This document shows, one piece after another, positions 1 through 6,508 of a stretch of DNA of 8,853 nt (positions are counted from its first letter, which is position 1; each line of letters begins with the position of its first letter). The DNA lies in assembly GCA_946184255.1 (NCBI GenBank), contig CAMHFA010000031.1, forward strand, positions 1-8,853, in the 5' to 3' direction. Made by a program: the position numbers and the translations under genes. The notes under the pieces were generated by a model, which saw nothing but the letters and a program-made list of their open reading frames with translations, was not told where the DNA came from and did not search any database. The DNA comes from an uncultured Bacteroidales bacterium. GTDB taxonomy: Bacteria; Bacteroidota; Bacteroidia; Bacteroidales; UBA932.

Positions 1-1
1 A

Positions 2-604
2 CATTTGGGTTTCGGCAAATGCCGCCTTTCGCTGGCAATTCCCAAGAATGTGGATTATACTGGCCTGACGTGGTTTGAAGGGCGTTCAATAGCTACATCC
101 TATCCGTCGATTCTCGGTCGTTTCCTCTCCGGGAAGGGAGTCACTTCCATAATCAGGGAGATAAAAGGTTCAGTAGAAATAGCCCCGTCGGCCGGGATTG
201 CTGATTCGATTTTCGACATCGTTTCGTCCGGAGGAACCTTGGTTTCCAACGGACTTAAGGAGGTTGAAAGTGTGCTTGAGAGTGAGGCGGTGCTGGTCTG
301 CAGGAGAGAACTCCCTTCCGAGAAAAAATCATTGCTTGATTCCATCCTGTTCCGCTTCGATGCTGTAAAGGAGAGCTGGGGCAAAAAATATGTCTTGATG
401 AATATTCCATCTGCCAGGCTTCCGGAAGCCATGGCTCTTCTCCCGTCGATGAGAAGTCCAACCGTTATGCCACTTGCCTTGGAAGGTTGGTGCTCACTTC
501 ATTCGGTAGTGGATGATTCTTCTCTCTGGAGCACGGTGGAAAACTTGAAAAAGATCGGTGCGGAAGGAATTTTGATTTTGAACGTTGACAAGGTAATTGA
601 TTGA
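2..604 (+). CDS. hisG: ATP phosphoribosyltransferase, long form (5' partial)
   Basis: HisG catalyses the first committed step of histidine synthesis: ATP plus PRPP gives phosphoribosyl-ATP, in the cytoplasm. The reading frame is open from the window edge and about 201 codons are present. The E. coli enzyme has 299 residues, so roughly the first 100 are missing upstream. The fragment begins in the FGxCRLSLA segment, then has the ATSYP segment and the PRPP-binding stretch (GSVEIAPSAGIADSIFD followed by SSGGTL), then the C-terminal ACT-like regulatory domain (from about KKYVLMNIP, with LLPSMRSPTVMPLA, to the end). That domain marks the long HisG form, which family knowledge says is feedback-inhibited by histidine and needs no HisZ partner. 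The TTG at 5 is not the real start, because conserved sequence runs across it. The stop lies 2 bases before the hisD ATG. The operon promoter and any leader are outside the window. Confidence 0.96.
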   Translation, partial: HLGFGKCRLSLAIPKNVDYTGLTWFEGRSIATSYPSILGRFLSGKGVTSIIREIKGSVEIAPSAGIADSIFDIVSSGGTLVSNGLKEVESVLESEAVLVCRRELPSEKKSLLDSILFRFDAVKESWGKKYVLMNIPSARLPEAMALLPSMRSPTVMPLALEGWCSLHSVVDDSSLWSTVENLKKIGAEGILILNVDKVID

Positions 605-606
605 CC

Positions 607-1893
607 ATGAGAATATTCATAGAACCACACAAGGATCAGTGGCCCTTTTGGGTAAAACGGGTCAGAAGGGACGATTCCACACTTGACTGGCGGGTTACTG
701 ACATCCTTCACAGAGTCAAGGAGGGTGGGGATGCTGCATTGATCAATGTGATAACGGAGATAGAAGGACAGGCGCCTTCAAGATTAAAGGTCACTCCTGA
801 AGAATTCTCTGAAGCGGAAAAGCTGGTGTCCGATGAGTTAAAGACAGCGATTCTTGAAGCGAAATCGAGGATTACGGCTTTCCATGGTCTCCAGACACCT
901 AAGAGTCTGTCATGGAATGACGGCATGGGGATAGTCTGTGTCCGTCGCTCGCTTCCTCTGCCGAGGGTGGGATTGTACATTCCGGGTGGAACTGCTCCTC
1001 TTTTCTCCACGGTATTGATGCTTGGAGTACCTTCCGGGATTGCCGGGTGCCCTGAGAGAATCATCTGTACACCTCCTTCAAAGGATGGGAAGATTGCCCC
1101 TGCCATATTGTTTGCTGCTCAGGCATGCGGAATTACTGATGTCTTCAAAGTCGGCGGAGCTCAGGCCATTGCCGCAATGGCATATGGTACAGGTACAATA
1201 GGCAAGGTTGATAAGGTATTCGGACCGGGTAACCGTTATGTCTTGAAAGCCAAACAATTGATTTGCAAGGAGGGAATAGCGATCGACATGCCGGCAGGGC
1301 CTTCAGAGGTTATGGTAATTGCCGACAGCAGTGCTGACGTTCGCTTTGTAGCTTCCGACATGCTCTCCCAGGCCGAGCATGGCCCTGACAGTCAAGTGAT
1401 ACTTGTTTGTGGAGACTATTCTTTCGCCCGGGCAGTACAGGCTGAGATCAAGAGACAGAAAGAATCCCTTCCCAGAAAGGACGTCGTTGACAAGGCATTG
1501 ATTGACAGCCGGATTGTTGTGATAAACGATCCTGAAGAACAATTCGAATTTGCGAACCACTATGCTCCTGAACACTTGATCCTTTCGGTTGAGGATCCGG
1601 AGTTCGCGGCCAGTAAGGTAAAGGCGGCTGGAAGTGTCTTCCTGGGTAATTATACCCCGGAGAGTGCCGGAGACTATGCAAGCGGGACAAACCATATCCT
1701 TCCGACTTCTGGCAGGGCTACTGCCTGGAGCGGGATAGGAGTTGAAAGTTTCATGCATTCTGTCACCTACCAGTCCATTACACAGGAGGGACTTTCCAGA
1801 ATTGGAGAGATGATCATCATTATGGCTGAAGCTGAAGGACTTAAGGCCCATGCTAATGCCGTGCGTCTCAGATTATCACAAAATCTTGATTGA
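607..1893 (+). CDS. hisD: histidinol dehydrogenase
   Basis: HisD is the zinc-dependent, NAD-linked enzyme that oxidises L-histidinol to L-histidine in two steps, the last reactions of the pathway. The protein has 428 residues from the ATG at 607, against 434 in E. coli. Numbered from that ATG, the expected zinc ligands are Gln255 and His258 (in SQAEHGPDSQ), Asp356 (in SAGDYASG) and His415 (in LKAHANAVR). The catalytic pair is Glu322-His323 (in YAPEHLI). All six sit exactly four positions before their E. coli counterparts (259, 262, 360, 419, 326, 327), so the enzyme should be active. A glycine-rich segment, PRVGLYIPGG, lies near residue 120. A TTG at 601 is in frame and overlaps the hisG stop, adding two residues. 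I prefer the ATG because MRIFIEP is a natural N-terminus and the gap to hisG stays at only 2 bases. Confidence 0.97.
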   Translation: MRIFIEPHKDQWPFWVKRVRRDDSTLDWRVTDILHRVKEGGDAALINVITEIEGQAPSRLKVTPEEFSEAEKLVSDELKTAILEAKSRITAFHGLQTPKSLSWNDGMGIVCVRRSLPLPRVGLYIPGGTAPLFSTVLMLGVPSGIAGCPERIICTPPSKDGKIAPAILFAAQACGITDVFKVGGAQAIAAMAYGTGTIGKVDKVFGPGNRYVLKAKQLICKEGIAIDMPAGPSEVMVIADSSADVRFVASDMLSQAEHGPDSQVILVCGDYSFARAVQAEIKRQKESLPRKDVVDKALIDSRIVVINDPEEQFEFANHYAPEHLILSVEDPEFAASKVKAAGSVFLGNYTPESAGDYASGTNHILPTSGRATAWSGIGVESFMHSVTYQSITQEGLSRIGEMIIIMAEAEGLKAHANAVRLRLSQNLD

Positions 1894-1894
1894 T

Positions 1895-3586
1895 ATGGAT
1901 CCTTCCGATATTTCCCGCCTGGTCAGGAAGAATATCCTCGACTTGGAACCATATTCAACCGCCCGTGACGAATACAAAGGGGAGTTGGGCATGCTGCTGG
2001 ATGCAAACGAGAACCCCTTTGACAGGAACGGACTCAACCGCTATCCTTACAGGAACAAGCGGGATGCCCTTGTAAGGCGTCTTGCTTCCATCAAAGGAGT
2101 CAATCCTGAGGAGGTTTTTCTCGGTAACGGTAGTGATGAGTCGATTGATTTGTGTTATAGGGTATTCTGCACTCCCGGAGAGGATAATGCAGTGATCATG
2201 GCGCCAAGCTATGGCATGTACTCGGTCTGTGCCGACATGAACGGGGTGGAGCGCCGTACAGTTATGCTTGGACAGGATTTTTCCCTTCCTGTCGAAGACA
2301 TGCTGAAGGCATCGGATGAATCCAGCAAGCTGATGTTCATTTGTTCCCCCAACAATCCTACCGGGAATTCCTTCCCTGAGGAGGACATCAGGAGACTGCT
2401 TGAGGGCTTTCGAGGAATGGTGGTCCTTGACGAAGCCTATGTGGACTACTCAGAACGGGGGTCTTTGGCCATGCTCATCAGGGAATATCCAAACTTGATT
2501 ATCCTCCAGACTCTCTCGAAGGCTTATGGCCTGGCCGGACTCCGCGTGGGGATGTGCATCGCTGACCCTTTCGTAATCAGTTTGTTCGACAAGGTAAGAT
2601 ATCCATATAATGTAGGGGCAGACACCCTTTCCCTTGCATCTTCCATGTTGGATGATTCACGCAAGGAAGCGGAAGTGACCCTGATAAGATCGGAACGTCA
2701 AAGACTGTCATCATTCCTCTCTGGGATGGATTGCATTACCAAGGTGTTTCCCAGCGACTCCAATTTCATCCTGATCCAGACTCCCGAGCCAAAGGAGTTG
2801 TACTCCCATCTGCTTTCTGACGGGATTATTGTCAGGGACAGGTCTAATACTCCCGGCTGTGGGAGTGCGTTGAGGTTGACAGTCGGAACTCCTCAGGAGA
2901 ACGACGCCGTCATCAGGTCTGTTGAGAGGTACTGCAAAAAGGGTGATGTCCTGCCTGGTACTTCTGGCGGGTCCGAAGCCCTTCTCAGGCAGATCCTTAG
3001 CACAGGAAACAGGCATTCAGTCTTGGAGAGGACAACCGGTGAGACGCATGTATTCATTGAAGTGGACCTGGATGGAAATGGGGAATCGGATGTGAGCACC
3101 GGGTTGAAGTTCTTTGACCATATGCTCAGCCAGATCCCTCACCATAGTGGTATAACCCTGAATGTCAAGGTTGATGGTGACCTGGATGTGGATGAACATC
3201 ATACCATGGAGGATGTCGCCATTACCCTTGGTGAGGCCATAGTCAAAGCACTTGGGGACCGTCGTGGGATAAACCGCTACGGTTTTGTCCTGCCGATGGA
3301 TGATTGTGATGCAATGGTCCTGATGGATCTGGGAGGCAGGGTCGATTTCAAGTGGGATGTCCCGTTTACAAGGGAATATGTCGGAGACACGCCGACAGAA
3401 ATGTTCAAGCACTTCTTCCACTCCCTTTGTTGCGCCATGAAATGCAATATGCACATCCAGGCAAGGGGTGAGAATAACCATCATCTTGCGGAGTCGGTTT
3501 TCAAGGCCTTTGCAAGGACTTTGGGAATGGCTGTGCACAAGGAGCCTTTCAAATATGACATTCCAAGCAGCAAGGGATTGCTATGA
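1895..3586 (+). CDS. hisCB: fused histidinol-phosphate aminotransferase / imidazoleglycerol-phosphate dehydratase
   Basis: One uninterrupted frame encodes two enzymes. Residues 1 to about 349 are HisC, the PLP aminotransferase that makes histidinol phosphate from imidazole acetol phosphate and glutamate. It has the SPNNPTG motif, Asp179 and Tyr182 in LDEAYVDYS, the PLP lysine Lys209 in SKAYGLAGLR, and Arg217, each five positions before the E. coli equivalents. Residues about 373-563 are a full-length IGPD (HisB dehydratase) with FFDHML, DEHHTMED, GFVLPMDD, ENNHH and a C-terminal PSSKGLL. The linker (about 350-372) is only some 23 residues. The HAD phosphatase domain that precedes IGPD in E. 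coli-type HisB, with its DxDGT motif, is absent. The ATG at 1895 leaves 1 base after the hisD stop and fits the usual HisC N-terminus. The in-frame ATG at 1850 would add 15 unrelated residues overlapping hisD. The stop overlaps the hisH start (ATGA). Confidence 0.95.
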   Translation: MDPSDISRLVRKNILDLEPYSTARDEYKGELGMLLDANENPFDRNGLNRYPYRNKRDALVRRLASIKGVNPEEVFLGNGSDESIDLCYRVFCTPGEDNAVIMAPSYGMYSVCADMNGVERRTVMLGQDFSLPVEDMLKASDESSKLMFICSPNNPTGNSFPEEDIRRLLEGFRGMVVLDEAYVDYSERGSLAMLIREYPNLIILQTLSKAYGLAGLRVGMCIADPFVISLFDKVRYPYNVGADTLSLASSMLDDSRKEAEVTLIRSERQRLSSFLSGMDCITKVFPSDSNFILIQTPEPKELYSHLLSDGIIVRDRSNTPGCGSALRLTVGTPQENDAVIRSVERYCKKGDVLPGTSGGSEALLRQILSTGNRHSVLERTTGETHVFIEVDLDGNGESDVSTGLKFFDHMLSQIPHHSGITLNVKVDGDLDVDEHHTMEDVAITLGEAIVKALGDRRGINRYGFVLPMDDCDAMVLMDLGGRVDFKWDVPFTREYVGDTPTEMFKHFFHSLCCAMKCNMHIQARGENNHHLAESVFKAFARTLGMAVHKEPFKYDIPSSKGLL

Positions 3587-4173
3587 TAGCCATAGTTGAA
3601 TATGAAGCAGGCAACGTCCGCTCCGTGATCAATGCCTTGAGAAGGTGTGGAGTCGCTGAATGGACCCTTACGTCGGATCCCTCCGAATTGATGCTGGCGG
3701 ACAAGGTAATCCTGCCTGGCGTAGGTGATGCTTCCGTGGCCCTTGCCAGCCTTAGGTCCCTGGGGCTTGATTTGGTTATTCCAAAACTTGAATGTCCGGT
3801 TCTGGGGATCTGTGTCGGGATGCAGGTAATGTGCCGCCACAGTGATGAGGGAGATGTTGAGGGGCTTGGAATATTCAATGCGGATGTAAGGCGCTTCGAA
3901 AGGGAAGAGCCCGAACAGAAGATTCCTCATATGGGTTGGAATAGCATTCACGACCTCAGTTCTCCATTGTTCAATGGGATCGGAGAGGGCTCATTCGTGT
4001 ATTATGTCCACTCTTATTATGCCGGGCTTTGTGAAAACACCATTGCAACAACCGGCCATATCGTTCCCTTCAGTGCAGCGCTGGGGAAAAGGAATTTTTA
4101 TGGGACACAGTTCCATCCTGAAAAAAGCGGCCCTACCGGGGCGATGATACTTGATAATTTCTTAAGCTTATGA
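3583..4173 (+). CDS. hisH: imidazole glycerol phosphate synthase, glutamine amidotransferase subunit
   Basis: HisH hydrolyses glutamine and channels ammonia to its partner HisF, which makes imidazole glycerol phosphate and AICAR from PRFAR. The protein has 196 residues, the same length as E. coli HisH. The class I amidotransferase triad is Cys77 in GICVGMQ, with His178 and Glu180 in GTQFHPEKSG, at exactly the E. coli positions. The N-terminus IAIVEYEAGN and the oxyanion-strand region near LPGVGDA are also typical. The ATG overlaps the hisCB stop by four bases (ATGA) and the stop overlaps the hisA start in the same way, so translational coupling is likely. The gene is separated from its partner hisF by hisA, as in enterobacteria. 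Confidence 0.97.
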   Translation: MIAIVEYEAGNVRSVINALRRCGVAEWTLTSDPSELMLADKVILPGVGDASVALASLRSLGLDLVIPKLECPVLGICVGMQVMCRHSDEGDVEGLGIFNADVRRFEREEPEQKIPHMGWNSIHDLSSPLFNGIGEGSFVYYVHSYYAGLCENTIATTGHIVPFSAALGKRNFYGTQFHPEKSGPTGAMILDNFLSL

Positions 4174-4895
4174 TACAAGTTATTCCCGCAATCGACATTA
4201 TTGGAGGACGTTGCGTACGCCTCTCCCAAGGGGATTATTCCAGAAAGACATCATATGATGATTCTCCGCTTGCAACGGCCACCAGATTCCTTGATTCCGG
4301 AATCCGGGCTGTCCATATAGTGGACCTTGACGGGGCCATCGAGGGATATCCTGTCAACCTGAACCAGCTGAAAAGTATTTCTGCCCTGAAGGGACTGGAT
4401 ATTGAATGGGGAGGCGGCATGAAAAACCGCGAAGATGTCGAGTCAGTACTGGAGGCGGGCGCTTCAAGGGCAATCTGCGGGACCATGGCAGTGAGGAATC
4501 CGGAAGTTTTTTCTGGCCTTCTGGAAGAATTCGGTCCGGACAGGATCGTCCTCGGGGCTGATGTCAGGGGACGTGAGGTTGCTGTTAACGGCTGGACAGA
4601 GAATACGGGTGTAGATCTGTTCGATCTGATTGAATCATTCCTCCCTAACCTCTGGAATGTGATAGTCACTGAGATTTCACGCGACGGGATGCTCTGCGGT
4701 CCGGATGTGGAACTCTATGATGAAATTTTATATGAGTTCCCTGAGATTTCTCTTTCAGCAAGTGGAGGTATAAGCAGTGCAGGTGATATCGCGGCTTTGG
4801 AGAAGGCAGGAGTTCCCAAGGTGATAGTGGGGAAGGCCCTCTATGAAGGAAGGATAAGTTTGGATGAGATTGCCAGATGGTCGCCAAGAGGATAA
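4170..4895 (+). CDS. hisA: ProFAR isomerase (HisA)
   Basis: HisA converts ProFAR to PRFAR by an Amadori rearrangement and is a (beta/alpha)8 barrel related to HisF. The protein has 241 residues, against 245 in E. coli. The catalytic aspartates expected from the family are Asp9 in VIPAIDI and Asp131 in LGADVRG. The two half-barrel phosphate-binding glycine segments are present as WGGGMKNREDVE and SASGGISSAGD. The region HIVDLDGAIEGYPVN is typical of HisA. The start overlaps the hisH stop (ATGA), and the 3' end overlaps hisF by 19 bases. Nothing suggests the dual HisA/TrpF (PriA) type, and with a full his operon around it the dedicated isomerase role is the natural reading. Confidence 0.96.
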   Translation: MIQVIPAIDIIGGRCVRLSQGDYSRKTSYDDSPLATATRFLDSGIRAVHIVDLDGAIEGYPVNLNQLKSISALKGLDIEWGGGMKNREDVESVLEAGASRAICGTMAVRNPEVFSGLLEEFGPDRIVLGADVRGREVAVNGWTENTGVDLFDLIESFLPNLWNVIVTEISRDGMLCGPDVELYDEILYEFPEISLSASGGISSAGDIAALEKAGVPKVIVGKALYEGRISLDEIARWSPRG

Positions 4896-5632
4896 TACCT
4901 TGCCTGGACGTAAAGGATGGCAGGACGGTGAAAGGGATAAACTTCCTTGGACTCAAGGATGTCGGTGATGCCGTTGAACTCGGAGCCCGCTACGCTTCAG
5001 AGGGTGCTGATGAACTGGTTTACCTGGACATAAGCGCTACTTTCGAGGGTAGGAAGACTTTCGTCGACCTGGTCAGTTCCATTTCCGAGAGGATAGACAT
5101 CCCATTCACCGTGGGAGGAGGGATATCCTCCCTGTCCGATGCAGGCAGGCTACTTGAAGCAGGGGCGGACAAGATAACGATAAACAGTGCTGCCCTGCGC
5201 AATCCGGACCTTGTCGGAGACATAGCATACCATTTCGGAAGCCAATTTGTCGTGGTGGCGATAGATGCCAGAAGGGAAGGTGACAGATGGGCTGCCATGT
5301 CGGATGGAGGACGGCGTCCAACTGACAAGGAACTGTTCAGTTGGGCCAGGGAGGTCCAGGAAAGAGGGGCAGGTGAGATTTTGTTCACATCAATGGATCA
5401 CGATGGTACCAGGAAAGGTTACCCTTGCGATGTCTTTGCCCAACTGTGCGGAAGCCTTTCGATACCTGTAATTGCCTCTGGCGGAGCAGGGTCGGCGGAA
5501 GACATCGCGGAAGTACTGTCTGAAGGAAAGGCAGATGCCGCACTGGCCGCCAGTATATTCCATTATGGAGAGACAACGGTGCGCGAACTTAAGGAATATC
5601 TTTTCGCGCGTGGAATAAATGTGAGGTTATAA
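4877..5632 (+). CDS. hisF: imidazole glycerol phosphate synthase, cyclase subunit
   Basis: HisF is the cyclase half of IGP synthase. It uses ammonia from HisH to turn PRFAR into imidazole glycerol phosphate, which continues in the pathway, and AICAR, which returns to purine synthesis. The protein has 251 residues, starting with the highly conserved MVAKRIIPCLDVKDG. Catalytic Asp11 and Asp130 (in VVAIDARREG) are at the E. coli positions. GGGISSLSDA, GADKITINS and ASGGAGSAED are the barrel phosphate-binding and signature segments, and ALAASIFHYGE near the end is typical. The ATG lies inside hisA, giving a 19-base overlap. The start is secure because the conserved N-terminus begins exactly there. 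The stop is followed by a 12-base gap before hisIE. Confidence 0.97.
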   Translation: MVAKRIIPCLDVKDGRTVKGINFLGLKDVGDAVELGARYASEGADELVYLDISATFEGRKTFVDLVSSISERIDIPFTVGGGISSLSDAGRLLEAGADKITINSAALRNPDLVGDIAYHFGSQFVVVAIDARREGDRWAAMSDGGRRPTDKELFSWAREVQERGAGEILFTSMDHDGTRKGYPCDVFAQLCGSLSIPVIASGGAGSAEDIAEVLSEGKADAALAASIFHYGETTVRELKEYLFARGINVRL

Positions 5633-5644
5633 TCAAATACTGAT

Positions 5645-6247
5645 ATGGAAAAGATAGAACTGGATTTCAGCAAGAATTCTGACGGACTTATTCCGGTGAT
5701 AGTCCAGGACTGTGCTACAAGGAAGGTCCTTATGTTAGGATACATGGATTCAGATGCTTATGGGAAGACATGCGAAAGCGGACTTGTCACTTTCTGGAGC
5801 CGTTCAAGAAAGACATTATGGACCAAAGGTGAGACCAGTGGCAATTACCTCCATGTTGAAGGGATGTATGCCGATTGTGATTCTGACACACTTCTGATAC
5901 TTGCCCGGCCTGACGGCCCTACATGTCACAGGGGGACGGTATCGTGTTTTGACACTCCGTCCGAAGAAGGTTTTATTAAGAAACTGGAACAGGTTATTGC
6001 GAGCCGGCATAAGAATATGCCACAGGGGCACTATACCACCAGGCTTTTTGAAAGCGGTGTTGCAAAGATATCCCAAAAAGTAGGTGAGGAGGCTGTGGAA
6101 ACCATTCTGGAGGCCATGGCCGGCAATGTCCCCAGATATATTTACGAGGCTTCTGATTTAATCTACCATCTTCTGGTACTTAATGAACAGATGGGGGTAA
6201 GCATCGCAGACCTCGAAAAAGAATTGTTATCAAGGTATATGCAATAA
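5645..6247 (+). CDS. hisIE: bifunctional phosphoribosyl-AMP cyclohydrolase / phosphoribosyl-ATP pyrophosphatase
   Basis: The protein carries steps two and three of histidine synthesis. HisE removes pyrophosphate from phosphoribosyl-ATP and HisI opens the adenine ring to give ProFAR. It has 200 residues, against about 203 for E. coli HisI. The HisI domain (about 1-105) has FWSRSRKTLW, KGETSGN, the metal-binding acidic cluster Asp77, Asp79 and Asp81 in DCDSD, and zinc-type cysteines Cys78, Cys94 (PTCHRG) and Cys101 (SCF). The HisE domain (about 107-200) has HYTTRLFESG and the MazG-like motif KVGEEAVE (145-152). This fusion is common in bacteria. It is the last gene of the operon and ends in two adjacent in-frame TAA codons, with an A/T inverted repeat starting at the first of them. 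Confidence 0.97.
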   Translation: MEKIELDFSKNSDGLIPVIVQDCATRKVLMLGYMDSDAYGKTCESGLVTFWSRSRKTLWTKGETSGNYLHVEGMYADCDSDTLLILARPDGPTCHRGTVSCFDTPSEEGFIKKLEQVIASRHKNMPQGHYTTRLFESGVAKISQKVGEEAVETILEAMAGNVPRYIYEASDLIYHLLVLNEQMGVSIADLEKELLSRYMQ

Positions 6248-6276
6248 TAAAAATCGGTTCATTTCTTTTTTATTAT
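6244..6276 (+). terminator. A/T-only inverted repeat at the end of the his operon
   Basis: A perfect 10-base inverted repeat, ATAATAAAAA at 6244-6253 and TTTTTATTAT at 6267-6276, flanks a 13-base loop and begins at the hisIE stop codon. The position suits a transcription end signal, and because the arms are A-rich and T-rich it would work on either strand. The stem contains no G-C pair, so it would be weak. No other terminator-like structure lies between hisIE and the next promoter-like box. It overlaps the expected -33 region of that promoter candidate. The assignment is inferred from structure and position only. Confidence 0.4.
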
Positions 6277-6305
6277 AGAAAGTTTTTGTTATTTTTGCCT
6301 TGAAG
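6266..6305 (+). promoter_or_regulatory. candidate Bacteroidetes promoter P1
   Basis: TATTTTTG at 6290-6297 matches the Bacteroidetes -7 consensus TAnnTTTG at every fixed position. Twenty bases upstream, TTTT at 6266-6269 matches three of four bases of the -33 TTTG box. Transcription would start near 6304 and read through the two hairpins at 6336-6403, giving a leader of about 200 bases for the lipoprotein gene or a separate short RNA. The region is A/T-rich, so a chance match is possible. Confidence 0.42.
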
Positions 6306-6406
6306 TTTTTCATAGTTTAAGTTTAGGTTAAGTAGCGGGGCGATCGCAGTGAATGCGATTGCCTCGTGAATTTTAGGGGTCCCTGAGTGGGGAAACTGAA
6401 ATTTTT
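6304..6406 (+). ncRNA. possible structured leader RNA or small RNA
   Basis: This is non-coding sequence downstream of promoter candidate P1. It can form two neighbouring hairpins. The first pairs 6336-6348 with 6354-6366, 13 base pairs including two G-U, around the five-base loop GTGAA. The second pairs 6369-6376 with 6396-6403 (8 pairs, one G-U), then an internal loop, then 6380-6383 with 6390-6393, and runs into a T-run at 6402-6406. The second therefore resembles an intrinsic terminator, which would make a transcript of about 100 nt. I do not recognise it as a known riboswitch or small-RNA family. It could equally be part of the 5' leader of the lipoprotein gene. The folding was done by eye, and existence as an RNA is inference. 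Confidence 0.3.
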
Positions 6407-6436
6407 GATTGTTCATCCATCTTTTTCTGTTTTTTT

Positions 6437-6475
6437 ATTCACCTTTCTGCCTTGTCTTCGTAGCTTTGCCGTGAA
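6437..6475 (+). promoter_or_regulatory. candidate Bacteroidetes promoter P2 for the envelope genes
   Basis: TAGCTTTG at 6461-6468 is a full match to the -7 consensus TAnnTTTG. Its distance to the lipoprotein ATG at 6509 would give a short leader of about 35 bases, typical for this phylum. The -33 box is poor: ATTC at 6437-6440 at the best spacing, with a T-run at 6431-6436 slightly farther away. Like P1, the box is followed by CC (TTTGCC). I see no clear Shine-Dalgarno before the ATG. The upstream sequence is A-rich, as is usual in Bacteroidetes. Confidence 0.5.
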
Positions 6476-6508
6476 TCGCAACGGTGCGGTCCGGAAAAAC
6501 AAAATGCT

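Noticed and set aside
601..606. TTG start for hisD at 601
   Set aside because: It adds only two residues and is a weaker codon than the ATG at 607. It remains possible because it would overlap the hisG stop.
1303..1851. Long open frames on the minus strand within hisD and in other his genes (for example 3017-3538 and 4235-4669)
   Set aside because: They lie opposite genes with intact catalytic motifs, show no recognisable domain, and are explained as shadows of codon bias.
1850..1894. Earlier in-frame ATG for the hisCB fusion at 1850
   Set aside because: It would overlap hisD by 44 bases and add 15 residues (MLMPCVSDYHKILID) unlike any HisC N-terminus. The ATG at 1895 follows the hisD stop by 1 base.
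6376..6400. Resemblance of AGGGGTCCCTGAG to the first conserved part of a TPP riboswitch
   Set aside because: The second conserved half of the TPP aptamer is absent and the downstream gene has no link to thiamine.
6349..6476. Three copies of GTGAAT (6349, 6366, 6471) in the intergenic region
   Set aside because: A six-base word with irregular spacing and no shared flanks. One copy is partly explained as the loop of the first hairpin.
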